From Serinicoccus sediminis (lineage in GTDB: Bacteria; Actinomycetota; Actinomycetes; Actinomycetales; Dermatophilaceae): a stretch of 52,459 nucleotides of DNA. The stretch covers positions 1 to 52,459 of the forward strand of contig NZ_SDVA01000021.1 of NCBI RefSeq assembly GCF_004153545.1, given 5' to 3'. Both the position numbers and the translations under genes were made by a program. Each line of letters opens with the position of its first letter. The stretch's first letter is position 1. The notes beneath the pieces were generated by a model. It was not told where the DNA came from. It did no database searches and was given only the letters and a program-made list of their open reading frames with translations. Below are positions 25,855 through 33,898 of the stretch, piece by piece.

Positions 25855-27054
25855 ATGCGCATCGCGCTGTTCACCGAGGTCTTCCTGCCCAAGGTCGACG
25901 GGGTCGTCACCCGCGTCACCCGCACCCTGGACCAGCTCGCCGACCTCGGCCACGAGGCCCTCGTCTTCGCGCCAGGTGAGCCACCCAGCCGCTACGGGCC
26001 GCACCGGGTGGTCAAGGTCCGCTCGGTGTCGTTCCAGCCGTGGTACCCGGAGATCATGGTCGGGCTGCCGACCGCCCGGATCGCCCGGGAGATGCAGGCC
26101 TTCCACCCCGACATCGTGCACGCCGTCAACCCGGTGTGGCTCGCGGCGTACGGCGTCATCTCGGCCCGGCGGCGCAACCTGCCGCTGCTCGCGAGCTTCC
26201 ACACCGACGTGCCGTCCTACACGACGCGTCTCGGCAACGGGCTGCACCTGCTGCGGGCCCCGAGCCAGGCGTGGATCACCGGGATGCACAACCTCGCCGA
26301 GGTCAACCTGTGCACGTCCGCGCAGATGGTGCAGCGGGCCCGGGAGGTGGGGATCCGCGAGGTCGACCTGTGGCCCAAGGCCGTCGACACCGAGGGCTAC
26401 CACCCCTCGCGCCGCAGCAGGGAGATGCGCGAGCGGCTGACCGGCGGGCACCCCGAGGCGCCGCTGGTCCTCTACGTCGGGCGGCTCTCCCGGGAGAAGG
26501 ACCTCGACCAGCTGCTGGAGCCCGTCCGGGCGCTCGCCGGTGAGGGTGTGCGGCTCGCCTTCGTCGGGTCCGGACCGGCCCGGCGCGAGCTCGAGGAGCT
26601 GTTCGCCGGCACCCCCACCGTCTTCACCGGCTACCTCGCCGGCGAGGAGCTCGCGGCGGCCTACGCCAGCGCCGACGCCTTCGCCTTCCCGTCGACGACC
26701 GAGACCCTCGGGCTGGTCGCGCTGGAGTCGATGGCCAGCGGGGTGCCGGTCGTCGGCGCCCGCGCCGGAGGCATCCCCTTCGTCATCGACGACGGTGTCA
26801 CCGGCTTCCTCGTCGAGCCGGGCGACACGGCGGGGTATGCCGACCGCCTGCGCCGGCTCCTGCTCGAGCCCGGGCTCAAGGACCGCATGGGCGCAGCCGC
26901 CCGGGCGGACGCACAGACCCACTCCTGGCGGGCCTCGACCGAGTCGCTCGTCGACTCCTACGAGCTCGCGGTCGAGCGGCACGTCGGCCGCCGCCCGGTG
27001 CTCAAGCCGCTGCGGGCCCGCCAGCACCGCGACCTCCCCCCGCCCGGCCCCTGA
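25855..27054 (+). CDS. sqdX: Glycosyltransferase family 4, SqdX/SQD2-like sulfoquinovosyltransferase
   Basis: 399 residues, GT-B fold. The N-terminal half has FLPKVDGVVTRVTRTL, SFHTDVPSYTTR and NLCTSAQMVQRAREVGI followed by VDLWPKAVDTEGYHP, a pattern shared with cyanobacterial SqdX and plant SQD2. The donor site has VLYVGRLSREKDLDQLLEP and the E-x7-E segment STTETLGLVALESMASG. Within the same superfamily, actinobacterial mannosyl- and glucosyltransferases are an alternative, but the neighbouring UDP-sulfoquinovose synthase strongly favours transfer of sulfoquinovose to diacylglycerol at the membrane. It is probably co-transcribed with sqdB (20-bp gap). The C-terminal tail is basic. Confidence 0.78.
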   Translation: MRIALFTEVFLPKVDGVVTRVTRTLDQLADLGHEALVFAPGEPPSRYGPHRVVKVRSVSFQPWYPEIMVGLPTARIAREMQAFHPDIVHAVNPVWLAAYGVISARRRNLPLLASFHTDVPSYTTRLGNGLHLLRAPSQAWITGMHNLAEVNLCTSAQMVQRAREVGIREVDLWPKAVDTEGYHPSRRSREMRERLTGGHPEAPLVLYVGRLSREKDLDQLLEPVRALAGEGVRLAFVGSGPARRELEELFAGTPTVFTGYLAGEELAAAYASADAFAFPSTTETLGLVALESMASGVPVVGARAGGIPFVIDDGVTGFLVEPGDTAGYADRLRRLLLEPGLKDRMGAAARADAQTHSWRASTESLVDSYELAVERHVGRRPVLKPLRARQHRDLPPPGP

Positions 27055-27066
27055 CCCACCCCCGCC

Positions 27067-27190
27067 CCACCGAGCGCCGCGAATGGTTGCCCCACGCACC
27101 ACCGGGCGCCGCGAATGGTTGCCCCCCGACCCACCGAGCGCCGCCAATGGTTGGCCCCCCGACCCACCGAGCGCCGCCAATGGTCGCCCC
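27067..27190 (+). repeat. Family A tandem repeat, locus 3 (four units)
   Basis: Units begin at 27067, 27099, 27131 and 27164 (periods 32-33 bp) with CCACCG(A/G)GCGCCGC(G/C)AATGGTTG cores. The array starts 12 bp after the glycosyltransferase stop and ends about 15 bp before the expected -35 of the next gene. Confidence 0.9.
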
Positions 27191-27224
27191 GTCGTGGCTG
27201 CCGGCGGGGTCGGTATGCCGGTGC

Positions 27225-27230
27225 TAGCGT
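27225..27230 (+). promoter_or_regulatory. Putative -10 box (TAGCGT) for the Nramp-like gene
   Basis: TAGCGT ends 7 nt before the ATG at 27238, the same hexamer and spacing as at 9361-9366. Predicts a leaderless transcript. Confidence 0.6.
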
Positions 27231-27237
27231 GCCGCCC

Positions 27238-28509
27238 ATGGTGATCGACGGCGAGACCAGGACCACGGCCGAGCGCTCGACGTGGCGCAGCCGGTGGGGG
27301 GCGTTGGGTCCGGGGCTCCTGGCGGCGTCCGCGGCGATCGGCGCCTCGCACCTCATCTCCTCCACCCAGGCGGGGGCGCTCTTCGGCTGGCAGCTGGTCT
27401 GGCTCATCGTCCTCGCCAACGTGCTGAAGTACCCGTTCTTCCGGTTCGGCCCGCAGTACGCCGCCGAGACCGGCCGCAGCCTGGTCGAGGGCTACGCGCG
27501 GCGCGGGAAGGCATACCTCTGGGTGTTCTTCGTCCTCGCCGCGGTGTCCTCGGTCATCTCCACGGCCGGCGTCGCGCTGCTGTGCACGGTCATCCTGGCC
27601 TACCTGCTGCCGGCGTCGTGGGGCCTCGGCGTCCCCGTGCTCGCGGCCGGGCTGCTCGCGGTGACCTGGCTGCTGCTCGTCGGCGGCCACTACAAGGCCC
27701 TGGACGGCGTCACCAAGATCATCATGGTGCTCCTGGCGCTCTCGACCGTCGTCGCCGTGGTCATGGCCGCCTCCCAGGGGCCGGTGCGTCAGCCCGACTT
27801 CGTGGACCCCTCGCCGTGGACGCTGGCCACCCTGCCCTTCCTCGTCGCGGTCATCGGCTGGATGCCCGCGCCCATCGAGATCAGTGCGCTGAACTCGCTG
27901 TGGGTCAAGGCCAAGGGCACCGACCGGCGGCTCGCTGTGCGCGACGTGCTCTTCGACTTCAACCTCGGCTACGTCGTCTCCACGGTGCTCGCCGTCTTCT
28001 TCATCGGGCTCGGCGTCTTCGTGCAGTACGGCAGCGGCCAGGAGATGGAGATGGCCGGCGGCGCCTACATCCCCCAGCTCATGAGCATGTACGGCGCCGC
28101 GATCGGGCAGTGGGCGGTGCCGCTCATGGCGCTCATCGCCTTCGCCTGCATGTTCGGGACGGTCATCTCGGTCGTCGACGGGTATGGGCGCGCGGCCGCC
28201 GAGTCGCTGCGCCTCATCCGAGGCCAGGACCAGATGAGCCGCCGCTCCAAGGACGTGTGGATCACCGGCATCTCGGTCGTCGCGCTGGCCATCGTCGTCT
28301 GGATGAGCGCCTCCCTCGCCGACATGCTGCGCTTCGCGATGGTCAGCGCCTTCCTCACCGCCCCTGTCTTCGCGTGGCTGAACTTCTCGATCATCCGCAG
28401 CGAGCGCCAGCTGTCGACGAGCATGCGGGTGCTGTCCTACGCCGGGCTGGTGTTCCTCGTCGGCTTCACCCTGCTCTTCCTGGCCTCGCAGACCGGCCTG
28501 CTGGCCTGA
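27238..28509 (+). CDS. Nramp-superfamily transporter, non-canonical metal site
   Basis: 423 residues with about eleven membrane segments and the Nramp-like opening GPGLLAASAAIG. Canonical Nramp proteins bind the metal through DPGN in segment 1 and a Met-Pro-His motif in segment 6. Here the segment 1 region reads AIGASHLISSTQAG, and the segment 6 region reads GWMPAPIEIS, lacking the Asp-Asn pair and the His. It belongs to a divergent, poorly characterised bacterial branch, so manganese or iron transport should not be assumed. The gene is monocistronic, with a TAGCGT -10 box 7 nt before the ATG. A convergent small gene follows. Confidence 0.8.
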   Translation: MVIDGETRTTAERSTWRSRWGALGPGLLAASAAIGASHLISSTQAGALFGWQLVWLIVLANVLKYPFFRFGPQYAAETGRSLVEGYARRGKAYLWVFFVLAAVSSVISTAGVALLCTVILAYLLPASWGLGVPVLAAGLLAVTWLLLVGGHYKALDGVTKIIMVLLALSTVVAVVMAASQGPVRQPDFVDPSPWTLATLPFLVAVIGWMPAPIEISALNSLWVKAKGTDRRLAVRDVLFDFNLGYVVSTVLAVFFIGLGVFVQYGSGQEMEMAGGAYIPQLMSMYGAAIGQWAVPLMALIAFACMFGTVISVVDGYGRAAAESLRLIRGQDQMSRRSKDVWITGISVVALAIVVWMSASLADMLRFAMVSAFLTAPVFAWLNFSIIRSERQLSTSMRVLSYAGLVFLVGFTLLFLASQTGLLA

Positions 28510-28557
28510 TCAGGAGCTGGACCGTCGCTTCCGGCCCGGAAGGGCGGGACTGCACCG

Positions 28558-28588
28558 GGTATGTCGTGAGACCCCCGGCGGGCGACAT
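28558..28588. other. Second copy of 13-mer GGTATGTCGTGAG with inverted half-site
   Basis: GGTATGTCGTGAG at 28558-28570 repeats the sequence at 8708. ATGTCG (28561-28566) can pair with CGACAT (28583-28588). It lies in the 112-bp gap between the convergent Nramp-like and thiamine-binding genes and could act as a weak terminator. Confidence 0.4.
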
Positions 28589-28621
28589 GTCCGCTGCAGT
28601 CGCGCAGCACCGGTGGCCGGC

Positions 28622-28927
28622 TCAGCCGTCGGAGAGGTGGGCGTTGACCCGGTCCACCTTCTCGGTGAGCTGACCGGCATACCCGGGGCGCAGGTCGGCC
28701 TTGACCACGAGCGAGACGCGTGGGGAGTGCTGCGCCACCGCGTCGCACGCCGCCTTGATGACCGGCATCACGTCGTCCCACTCCCCCTCGATGGTGGTGA
28801 ACATCGAGGTGAGCTCGTAGGGCAGCCCCGAGTCGCGGACCACCCGGATCGCGTCGGCGACGGCCGCGCTGACCGAGCCGGACTCGTCGGCGGACTGGGT
28901 GGGGGCGACGGAGAAGGCGAAGAGCAT
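28622..28927 (-). CDS. MTH1187/YqgV-family thiamine-binding-type protein
   Basis: 101 residues, single-domain ferredoxin-like fold. Features are FSVAPTQSADESGSVSAAVADAI, YELTSMFTTIEGEWDDVM and a C-terminal KADLRPGYAGQLTEKVDRVN, as in the MTH1187 family, some members of which bind thiamine or its precursors. No catalytic residues are evident. The ATG at 28927 follows TAGCGT by 6 nt, supporting a leaderless start. The gene points toward the Nramp-like transporter and shares a 212-bp divergent region with helR. The function in this organism is unknown; vitamin binding is inferred from the family. Confidence 0.8.
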   Translation of the reverse strand: MLFAFSVAPTQSADESGSVSAAVADAIRVVRDSGLPYELTSMFTTIEGEWDDVMPVIKAACDAVAQHSPRVSLVVKADLRPGYAGQLTEKVDRVNAHLSDG

Positions 28928-28933
28928 GCCACC

Positions 28934-28939
28934 ACGCTA
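28934..28939 (-). promoter_or_regulatory. Putative -10 box (TAGCGT) for the thiamine-binding gene
   Basis: On the minus strand TAGCGT ends 6 nt before the ATG at 28927. Confidence 0.55.
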
Positions 28940-28965
28940 GCCCTCGGGCGGCAGACCGGCCCGAC

Positions 28966-29090
28966 CGGCAACCAGTGGGGACGCCCGGTGGGTGTCAGGG
29001 CAACCATTGGCGACGCCCGGTGGGTGTCAGGGCAACCATTGGCGACGCCCGGTGGGAGTCAGGGCAACCATGCGCGACGCCCGGTGGGGG
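28966..29090 (-). repeat. Family A tandem repeat, locus 4 (four units, reverse orientation)
   Basis: Four minus-strand units whose CCACCGGGC openings lie at 28991, 29023, 29055 and 29087, exactly 32 bp apart, each with the ATGGTTGCCC-type core or a variant. The array lies between the thiamine-binding gene promoter and the helR start, ending about 50 bp from the latter. Confidence 0.9.
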
Positions 29091-29139
29091 TATCGTGCTC
29101 CTTTCCCCTCCTCACCACCGCCCTGCGAGGTATGCCGCG

Positions 29140-31182
29140 ATGCCCGCTCCCCCGACCGACCCGCGCGCCGAGCTCGCCGCCGAGCAGGCGCACCTCGCGC
29201 GCGCCCGGACCGAGCTGGGCCGGATGCGCGACCACACGCTCTCCCTCACCGCCGACGGCGGCGACGCGATCGCCGGCGAGGCGCTCGCGCACACCCTCTG
29301 GCTGCGGGCCAAGGCCCTGCAGGACGACCCCGGCACCACCCTCTTCTTCGGCCGCCTCGACCTGGAGGCCGGTGACGACGCCGGCGAGCGCCTCTACATC
29401 GGCCGGCGCCACGTCTCGGACGCCGACGGCGACCCGGTGGTCGTCGACTGGCGCGCCGGGGTGTCGACGCCGTTCTACCGCGCGAGCAGCGCCGAGCCGA
29501 TGGGGGTGCGGCGGCGACGGAGGTTCGGCATCGAGGACGGCCGGATCACCGCGCTGGAGGACGAGCTGCTCGGCGAGAGCGCGTCGACCCCCGCCGCCGG
29601 CCAGGCCGGCGCGAGCGAGCTGCTGGCCCGGGAGATCGAGCGCCCGCGCATCGGCCCCATGCGCGACATCGTCGCGACGATCCAGCCCGAGCAGGACGAG
29701 ATCGTGCGGGCCGACGTGGGCACGACGCTGTGCGTGCAGGGCGCCCCCGGCACCGGCAAGACCGCCGTGGGGCTGCACCGCGCGGCCTGGTTGCTCTACG
29801 CCTTCCGCGAGCGGCTCGCGCGCACCGGCGTCCTCGTCGTCGGCCCCAACCGCGCCTTCCTCGAGCACGTGGGCGCGGTCCTGCCCTCGCTCGGCGAGAT
29901 CAGCGTCCGCCACACCACCGTCGAGGAGCTCGTCGGCGGCCACGGCCGGGCCCGGGCCACCGACACGACCGAGGTCGCCCGGCTCAAGGGCGAGGCGCGG
30001 ATGGCCGACGTGCTGCGCGCCGCGCTCTGGGCGCAGGTCGGGCCGGCGACCGAGCCTCTCGTGGTGCCGCGGGGGTCTCGCCGGTGGCGGGTGCCGGCGT
30101 ACGAGGTCCAGGACATGCTCGACGAGCTGCGCACCCGCGGGGTGGGGTATGCCGCCGCCCGCGCCATGCTGCACCAGCGGCTGGCGCACGCGGTCATGGT
30201 CTCGATGGAGCGCTCCGGCGACTCCCCGGACGACCGGGTGCAGGACGCCGTGGCGAGGTCGGCGCCGGTCAAGGCCTACGTCAAGGCGGTGTGGCCCGAG
30301 GCCAGACCCGCCGCGGTGCTGGCGCACGTGCTGACCACGGGCGAGCACCTGGCCGACGACCAGCGGGCCGTGGTGTGGGACAAGCCCCCTCGCTCGCCGG
30401 GTTCGGCGCGGTGGAGCGAGGCCGACCTCGTGCTCCTCGACGAGCTCGCCGACCTCGTCGACCGCACGCCGAGCCTGGGGCACGTCGTGCTGGACGAGGC
30501 GCAGGACCTCTCGCCCATGCAGCTGCGGGCGGTCGGGCGGCGGGCCTCGACCGGGTCGCTCACCGTGCTGGGCGACCTGGCGCAGGGCACCACCCCGTGG
30601 TCGACCACGTCGTGGGAGGAGTCGCTGCACCACCTCGGCAAGGAGCTGGCGGCCGGCTCGACCCACCTGGTCGAGCTGGTCCGCGGCTTCCGGGTGCCCT
30701 CGTCGGTCATCGAGTTCGCGGCCCGGCTGCTGCCCTCGATGGCTCCCGACCTGGCCCCGCCGGAGTCGGTGCGCTCCAACCCCGGCCGGCTCGACGTCGT
30801 GGCGGTCGAGGACGCCGTGACGGGTGCGGCGGAGGCCGTCAGCGGGGTGGCCGCGCAGGAGGGCTCGGTGGGGGTGATCGTGCCCGACGCCTGGCTGGGG
30901 CGGGTCGCCGTGGCGCTGACCTCAGCGGGGCTGGTGCACGAGGTGCTCGACGGGCAGCACGCCTCGGAGGCCCTGGCCCGGGTCCCGCTCTTCCTCGTGC
31001 CGGCGACGGTGGCCAAGGGCCTGGAGTTCGACCAGGTGGTCGTCGTCGAGCCGGCCGCGATCGCCGCCGCCGAGCCGGACGACCGCACGGGCCTCCGCCG
31101 GCTCTACGTCGTCCTCACCCGTGCGGTCAGCGGCCTCACCGTCGTGCACGCCGAGCCGTTGCCCGGCCCACTCGCCGGGTAG
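29140..31182 (+). CDS. helR: HelR/HelD-like RNA polymerase recycling ATPase
   Basis: 680 residues, UvrD-like superfamily 1 ATPase without a real helicase role. The N-terminal coiled-coil arm (EQAHLARARTELGRMRDHTL) and the segment RLYIGRRHVSDADGD with VVDWRAGVSTPFY are HelD/HelR traits. Walker A is GAPGTGKTAVGLHRAAWLLY (near 205-224), Walker B is VVLDEAQDLSPMQLRA (near 450), and LTRAVSGL is near the C-terminus. The shorter length compared with Bacillus HelD agrees with the actinobacterial HelR type, which detaches stalled or rifamycin-bound RNA polymerase. I see no rifamycin-associated element (a 19-bp palindrome in known cases) upstream, only family A repeats. The ATG at 29140 lies 7 nt after the segment GAGGTATGCC. 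Confidence 0.85.
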   Translation: MPAPPTDPRAELAAEQAHLARARTELGRMRDHTLSLTADGGDAIAGEALAHTLWLRAKALQDDPGTTLFFGRLDLEAGDDAGERLYIGRRHVSDADGDPVVVDWRAGVSTPFYRASSAEPMGVRRRRRFGIEDGRITALEDELLGESASTPAAGQAGASELLAREIERPRIGPMRDIVATIQPEQDEIVRADVGTTLCVQGAPGTGKTAVGLHRAAWLLYAFRERLARTGVLVVGPNRAFLEHVGAVLPSLGEISVRHTTVEELVGGHGRARATDTTEVARLKGEARMADVLRAALWAQVGPATEPLVVPRGSRRWRVPAYEVQDMLDELRTRGVGYAAARAMLHQRLAHAVMVSMERSGDSPDDRVQDAVARSAPVKAYVKAVWPEARPAAVLAHVLTTGEHLADDQRAVVWDKPPRSPGSARWSEADLVLLDELADLVDRTPSLGHVVLDEAQDLSPMQLRAVGRRASTGSLTVLGDLAQGTTPWSTTSWEESLHHLGKELAAGSTHLVELVRGFRVPSSVIEFAARLLPSMAPDLAPPESVRSNPGRLDVVAVEDAVTGAAEAVSGVAAQEGSVGVIVPDAWLGRVAVALTSAGLVHEVLDGQHASEALARVPLFLVPATVAKGLEFDQVVVVEPAAIAAAEPDDRTGLRRLYVVLTRAVSGLTVVHAEPLPGPLAG

Positions 31183-31273
31183 GCGTCGGCCCCAGGCCGA
31201 TCCCGCCCCGGGTGAGCAGACTCCTCAGGGACCACCGGGCTCCGCAGGCCACCACAGCGGTCCCGCGTGCCCG

Positions 31274-32239
31274 TCAGTCCCGAGGCTCCTCGCCGGTGAG
31301 GCTGTCGTGGGCCACGTAGTAGGTGGGGCGCCCGAGCTGCATGGTGTAGGTGCGGCCGACGTACTCCCCCAGGATGCCGAGGCACAGCAGCTGCACCCCG
31401 CCGACGGCCGTGACGACCATGAAGGTCGAGGTCCACCCGGGGACGGTGAGGCCGACGGCATACCCCACCAGGGCGTAGACCAGCAGGCCCAGCGCGACCG
31501 CCGCGCCGACGAAGCCCAGCCACGTCGCCAGCCGCAGCGGGGCGAGGCTCGCGCCCGTGATCGAGTCGACGGCCAGCCGGAGCATGCGCGAGAGCGGGTA
31601 CTTCGAGGTGCCGGCCGCCCGCTCGTCGCGGCGGTAGGCGAGCACCCCGGAGGGGAAGCCCAGCGACGGCACGACGAGCCGCAGCACCCGGTGGTGCTCC
31701 GGCAGCGCGGTGACCGCCTCGACGGTCGCCCGCGACATCAACCGGAAGTCGCCGGCCTGCGTCGGCCCGTGGTCGGCGCCGAGGCGCCGCATCGTGTCGT
31801 AGTAGCCGTGGGCGGTGACCCGCTTGAACCGGGTGTCGCTGCTGCGGTCGTCACGCACGGCGTACACGACGTCCAGCGACTCGTCCCGGGCCAGCCGCAC
31901 CATGTCGGCGATGAGCTCGGGCGGGTCCTGCAGGTCGGCGTCGATGGTGACGACGAGCCCCCCGCGGGCCCGCTCGAGCCCGGCCGAGATCGCGGCCTGG
32001 TGCCCGGCGTTGGCGCGCAGCCGGACCACCCGCAGCTGCGGCCAGGTATGCCGTTCGCGCTGCAGCAGCACGGGGGTCGCGTCGGTGCTGCCGTCGTCGA
32101 CGACGAGCACCTCGTAGTCGAGCCCCAGGCCGTCGAGCACCGGGCGCAGCCGCTGCACGAACAGCGGCAGCACGTCCTCCTCGTCGAACACCGGCACGAC
32201 GACGCTCAGCGCGGTCGCGCCCTGCCCTCCAGTGCTCAT
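31274..32239 (-). CDS. Glycosyltransferase family 2, DPM1/ArnC/GtrB-like
   Basis: 321 residues. The GT-A domain (1-230) has VVVPVFDEEDVLPLF, VVDDGSTD, the metal-binding TIDADLQDPPE and QAGDFRLM. Two C-terminal membrane segments (about 237-260 and 270-295) follow. This architecture makes polyprenyl-phosphate-linked sugars at the inner face of the membrane. Its ATG overlaps the stop of the upstream membrane protein (ATGA), so the pair probably loads a lipid-linked sugar and then transfers it outside the membrane. The sugar (mannose, glucose or other) cannot be told. The 91-bp gap after the stop, toward the convergent helR, holds no recognised gene. Confidence 0.87.
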   Translation of the reverse strand: MSTGGQGATALSVVVPVFDEEDVLPLFVQRLRPVLDGLGLDYEVLVVDDGSTDATPVLLQRERHTWPQLRVVRLRANAGHQAAISAGLERARGGLVVTIDADLQDPPELIADMVRLARDESLDVVYAVRDDRSSDTRFKRVTAHGYYDTMRRLGADHGPTQAGDFRLMSRATVEAVTALPEHHRVLRLVVPSLGFPSGVLAYRRDERAAGTSKYPLSRMLRLAVDSITGASLAPLRLATWLGFVGAAVALGLLVYALVGYAVGLTVPGWTSTFMVVTAVGGVQLLCLGILGEYVGRTYTMQLGRPTYYVAHDSLTGEEPRD

Positions 32240-33777
32240 CGTGCCTCGCGGGTCGCCGGTCGGTGGTCGGCCGATCCTAGCCCGGCCCGCACGAGCACGA
32301 GCAGCAGCAGCGGGACGAAGGCCAGGACGTACCGCGGCCGCGCCTCGAAGATCATCAGGTATGCCGTCAGACCCCCGAGCGCGAGCACCCAGGTGGTGAG
32401 CAGCGGGTCGGGGCGGGCCCGCAGCAGCGCCACCGCGGTCGAGAGGACGACACCGAGCCAGACGCCCTGCACGAGGCCAGCCCGCCACGGGTAGAGCAGA
32501 CCGGCGCCGCGGCTGGCGTCCGCAAGTGACGACCACGGCTGCGGCAGGCTGCTCGGCGCGACACCGTCGGCGCCCTCGCCGTGCGCCCAGAAGGTGCCGT
32601 CACCCCACACCCACACCGCCTTGGCCCCGAAGAACCGGGCGTTGCCCGAGAGCCCCCGCTCGGCGACCTGTTCCCAGGCCTGCTCGCGCAGCCGGGCGGC
32701 CCTCGTCGCGGGCTCCATGGCCGCCGTCGCGTCGACCTGCTCCTGCCGATAGGCGCCCCACCGCCTGACGACGGACTCCTCCTGCGAGTCCCAGGTGCCC
32801 ATGGCGAGGAAGTGCTCGGCCGGGAAGGGCTGCCCCACCTCGGCCAGCCGCTCCTGGGACAACCCGGTGACCGCGCCGCTCGCCGTCGACACGGCGGCCA
32901 CCGTGCCCGCGACCACGAGACCGAGCATCCCGGCGACCAGGACCGGTCTGAGCCGCCGGGTGCCCAGGACGACGAGGACGGCGGCGACGACGAGCACGAC
33001 GGCATACGGCTTGAGCGCGACCCCCAGCCCCATGGCCACCGCGCCGAGCACCGCCCAGCCCCAGTGCCACGACCTGACGCAGCGCGCCATGGCGGCCGCC
33101 GCTACCGCCACCGCTGCCGCCGCCGGCAGGTCGGTGTAGGGCACCGCCACGTTCGGGGAGAGCCCGACGAGCACCGTGGCCAGCGCCTGGACCAGCGGTG
33201 ACGCGCGTGGTCGCCCCAGCTCGACGCAGGCCCGCCCCAGCGCCCACAGGACCACGGCCACGCAGAGCACATGCGGCACCAGCACCGACGCCAGCGCGGG
33301 CAGACCCACCACGCCTCCTGCCTCGATCGCCCCCTGCTCCAGCGCCAGCAGCCGCACGTTGTGCGGGTAGCGCGCGAAGTAGACCAGCGCCTCCTCCGGC
33401 AACGCGCCCCCACCGGCCAGGGTGCCGGCACTCTCAAAGATCCGGCGCGCGTCCCAGCCGAACGGGACGAGCGCGAGTGCCGCGTGGACCGCGGTGACCG
33501 CCGTGCCGACGACGACACCCAGCCACACCGTGCGCCTCTCTGTGCCGCCTCCGCCGGGGCGCCCCGCCCGACACAGCCACCACACCAGCAGCCCCGACGC
33601 CGCGGCGGTCGTCGCCCAGACCGCCGCTCGTGGGAAGGCCATCCAGCTGTTCAGCGGAGCCACGAGGGCCACGACGACGGCAGCCAGCAGACCCACCCCG
33701 AGAGTCACGTGTAGGACACGCCCCACCGGTGCGCCTGCCCGTGCCTCGCCTCCCCCCACCACCATGCCCGCCACCAT
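32236..33777 (-). CDS. Polytopic membrane protein, probable GT-C glycosyltransferase
   Basis: About 513 residues with some eleven hydrophobic segments. An acidic first loop, FGWDARRIFESAG, and the motif YFARYPHN near 145 resemble lipid-sugar-dependent glycosyltransferases of the GT39/ArnT type. A periplasmic-side region (about 345-440) contains AAMEPATRAARLREQAW and WVWGDGTFW. The start is uncertain: ATG at 33777 or at 33765; the reading frame extends further, but that part overlaps the divergent gene's promoter. It is coupled to the GT2 gene by a 4-bp overlap. The likely role is transfer of a sugar to an envelope acceptor; the acceptor is unknown. Confidence 0.7.
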   Translation of the reverse strand: MVAGMVVGGGEARAGAPVGRVLHVTLGVGLLAAVVVALVAPLNSWMAFPRAAVWATTAAASGLLVWWLCRAGRPGGGGTERRTVWLGVVVGTAVTAVHAALALVPFGWDARRIFESAGTLAGGGALPEEALVYFARYPHNVRLLALEQGAIEAGGVVGLPALASVLVPHVLCVAVVLWALGRACVELGRPRASPLVQALATVLVGLSPNVAVPYTDLPAAAAVAVAAAAMARCVRSWHWGWAVLGAVAMGLGVALKPYAVVLVVAAVLVVLGTRRLRPVLVAGMLGLVVAGTVAAVSTASGAVTGLSQERLAEVGQPFPAEHFLAMGTWDSQEESVVRRWGAYRQEQVDATAAMEPATRAARLREQAWEQVAERGLSGNARFFGAKAVWVWGDGTFWAHGEGADGVAPSSLPQPWSSLADASRGAGLLYPWRAGLVQGVWLGVVLSTAVALLRARPDPLLTTWVLALGGLTAYLMIFEARPRYVLAFVPLLLLVLVRAGLGSADHRPATREAR

Positions 33778-33898
33778 AAGCACCGCCGACGACAGACCCT
33801 GTCGACGCCACGCGCCTGGGGGCGAGACCCGCCTCGCCTCGCCCCGGCCGACGGCATACCGTAGGGCGGAGCATTCCCGCGTCATTCGAGGAGAGAGC

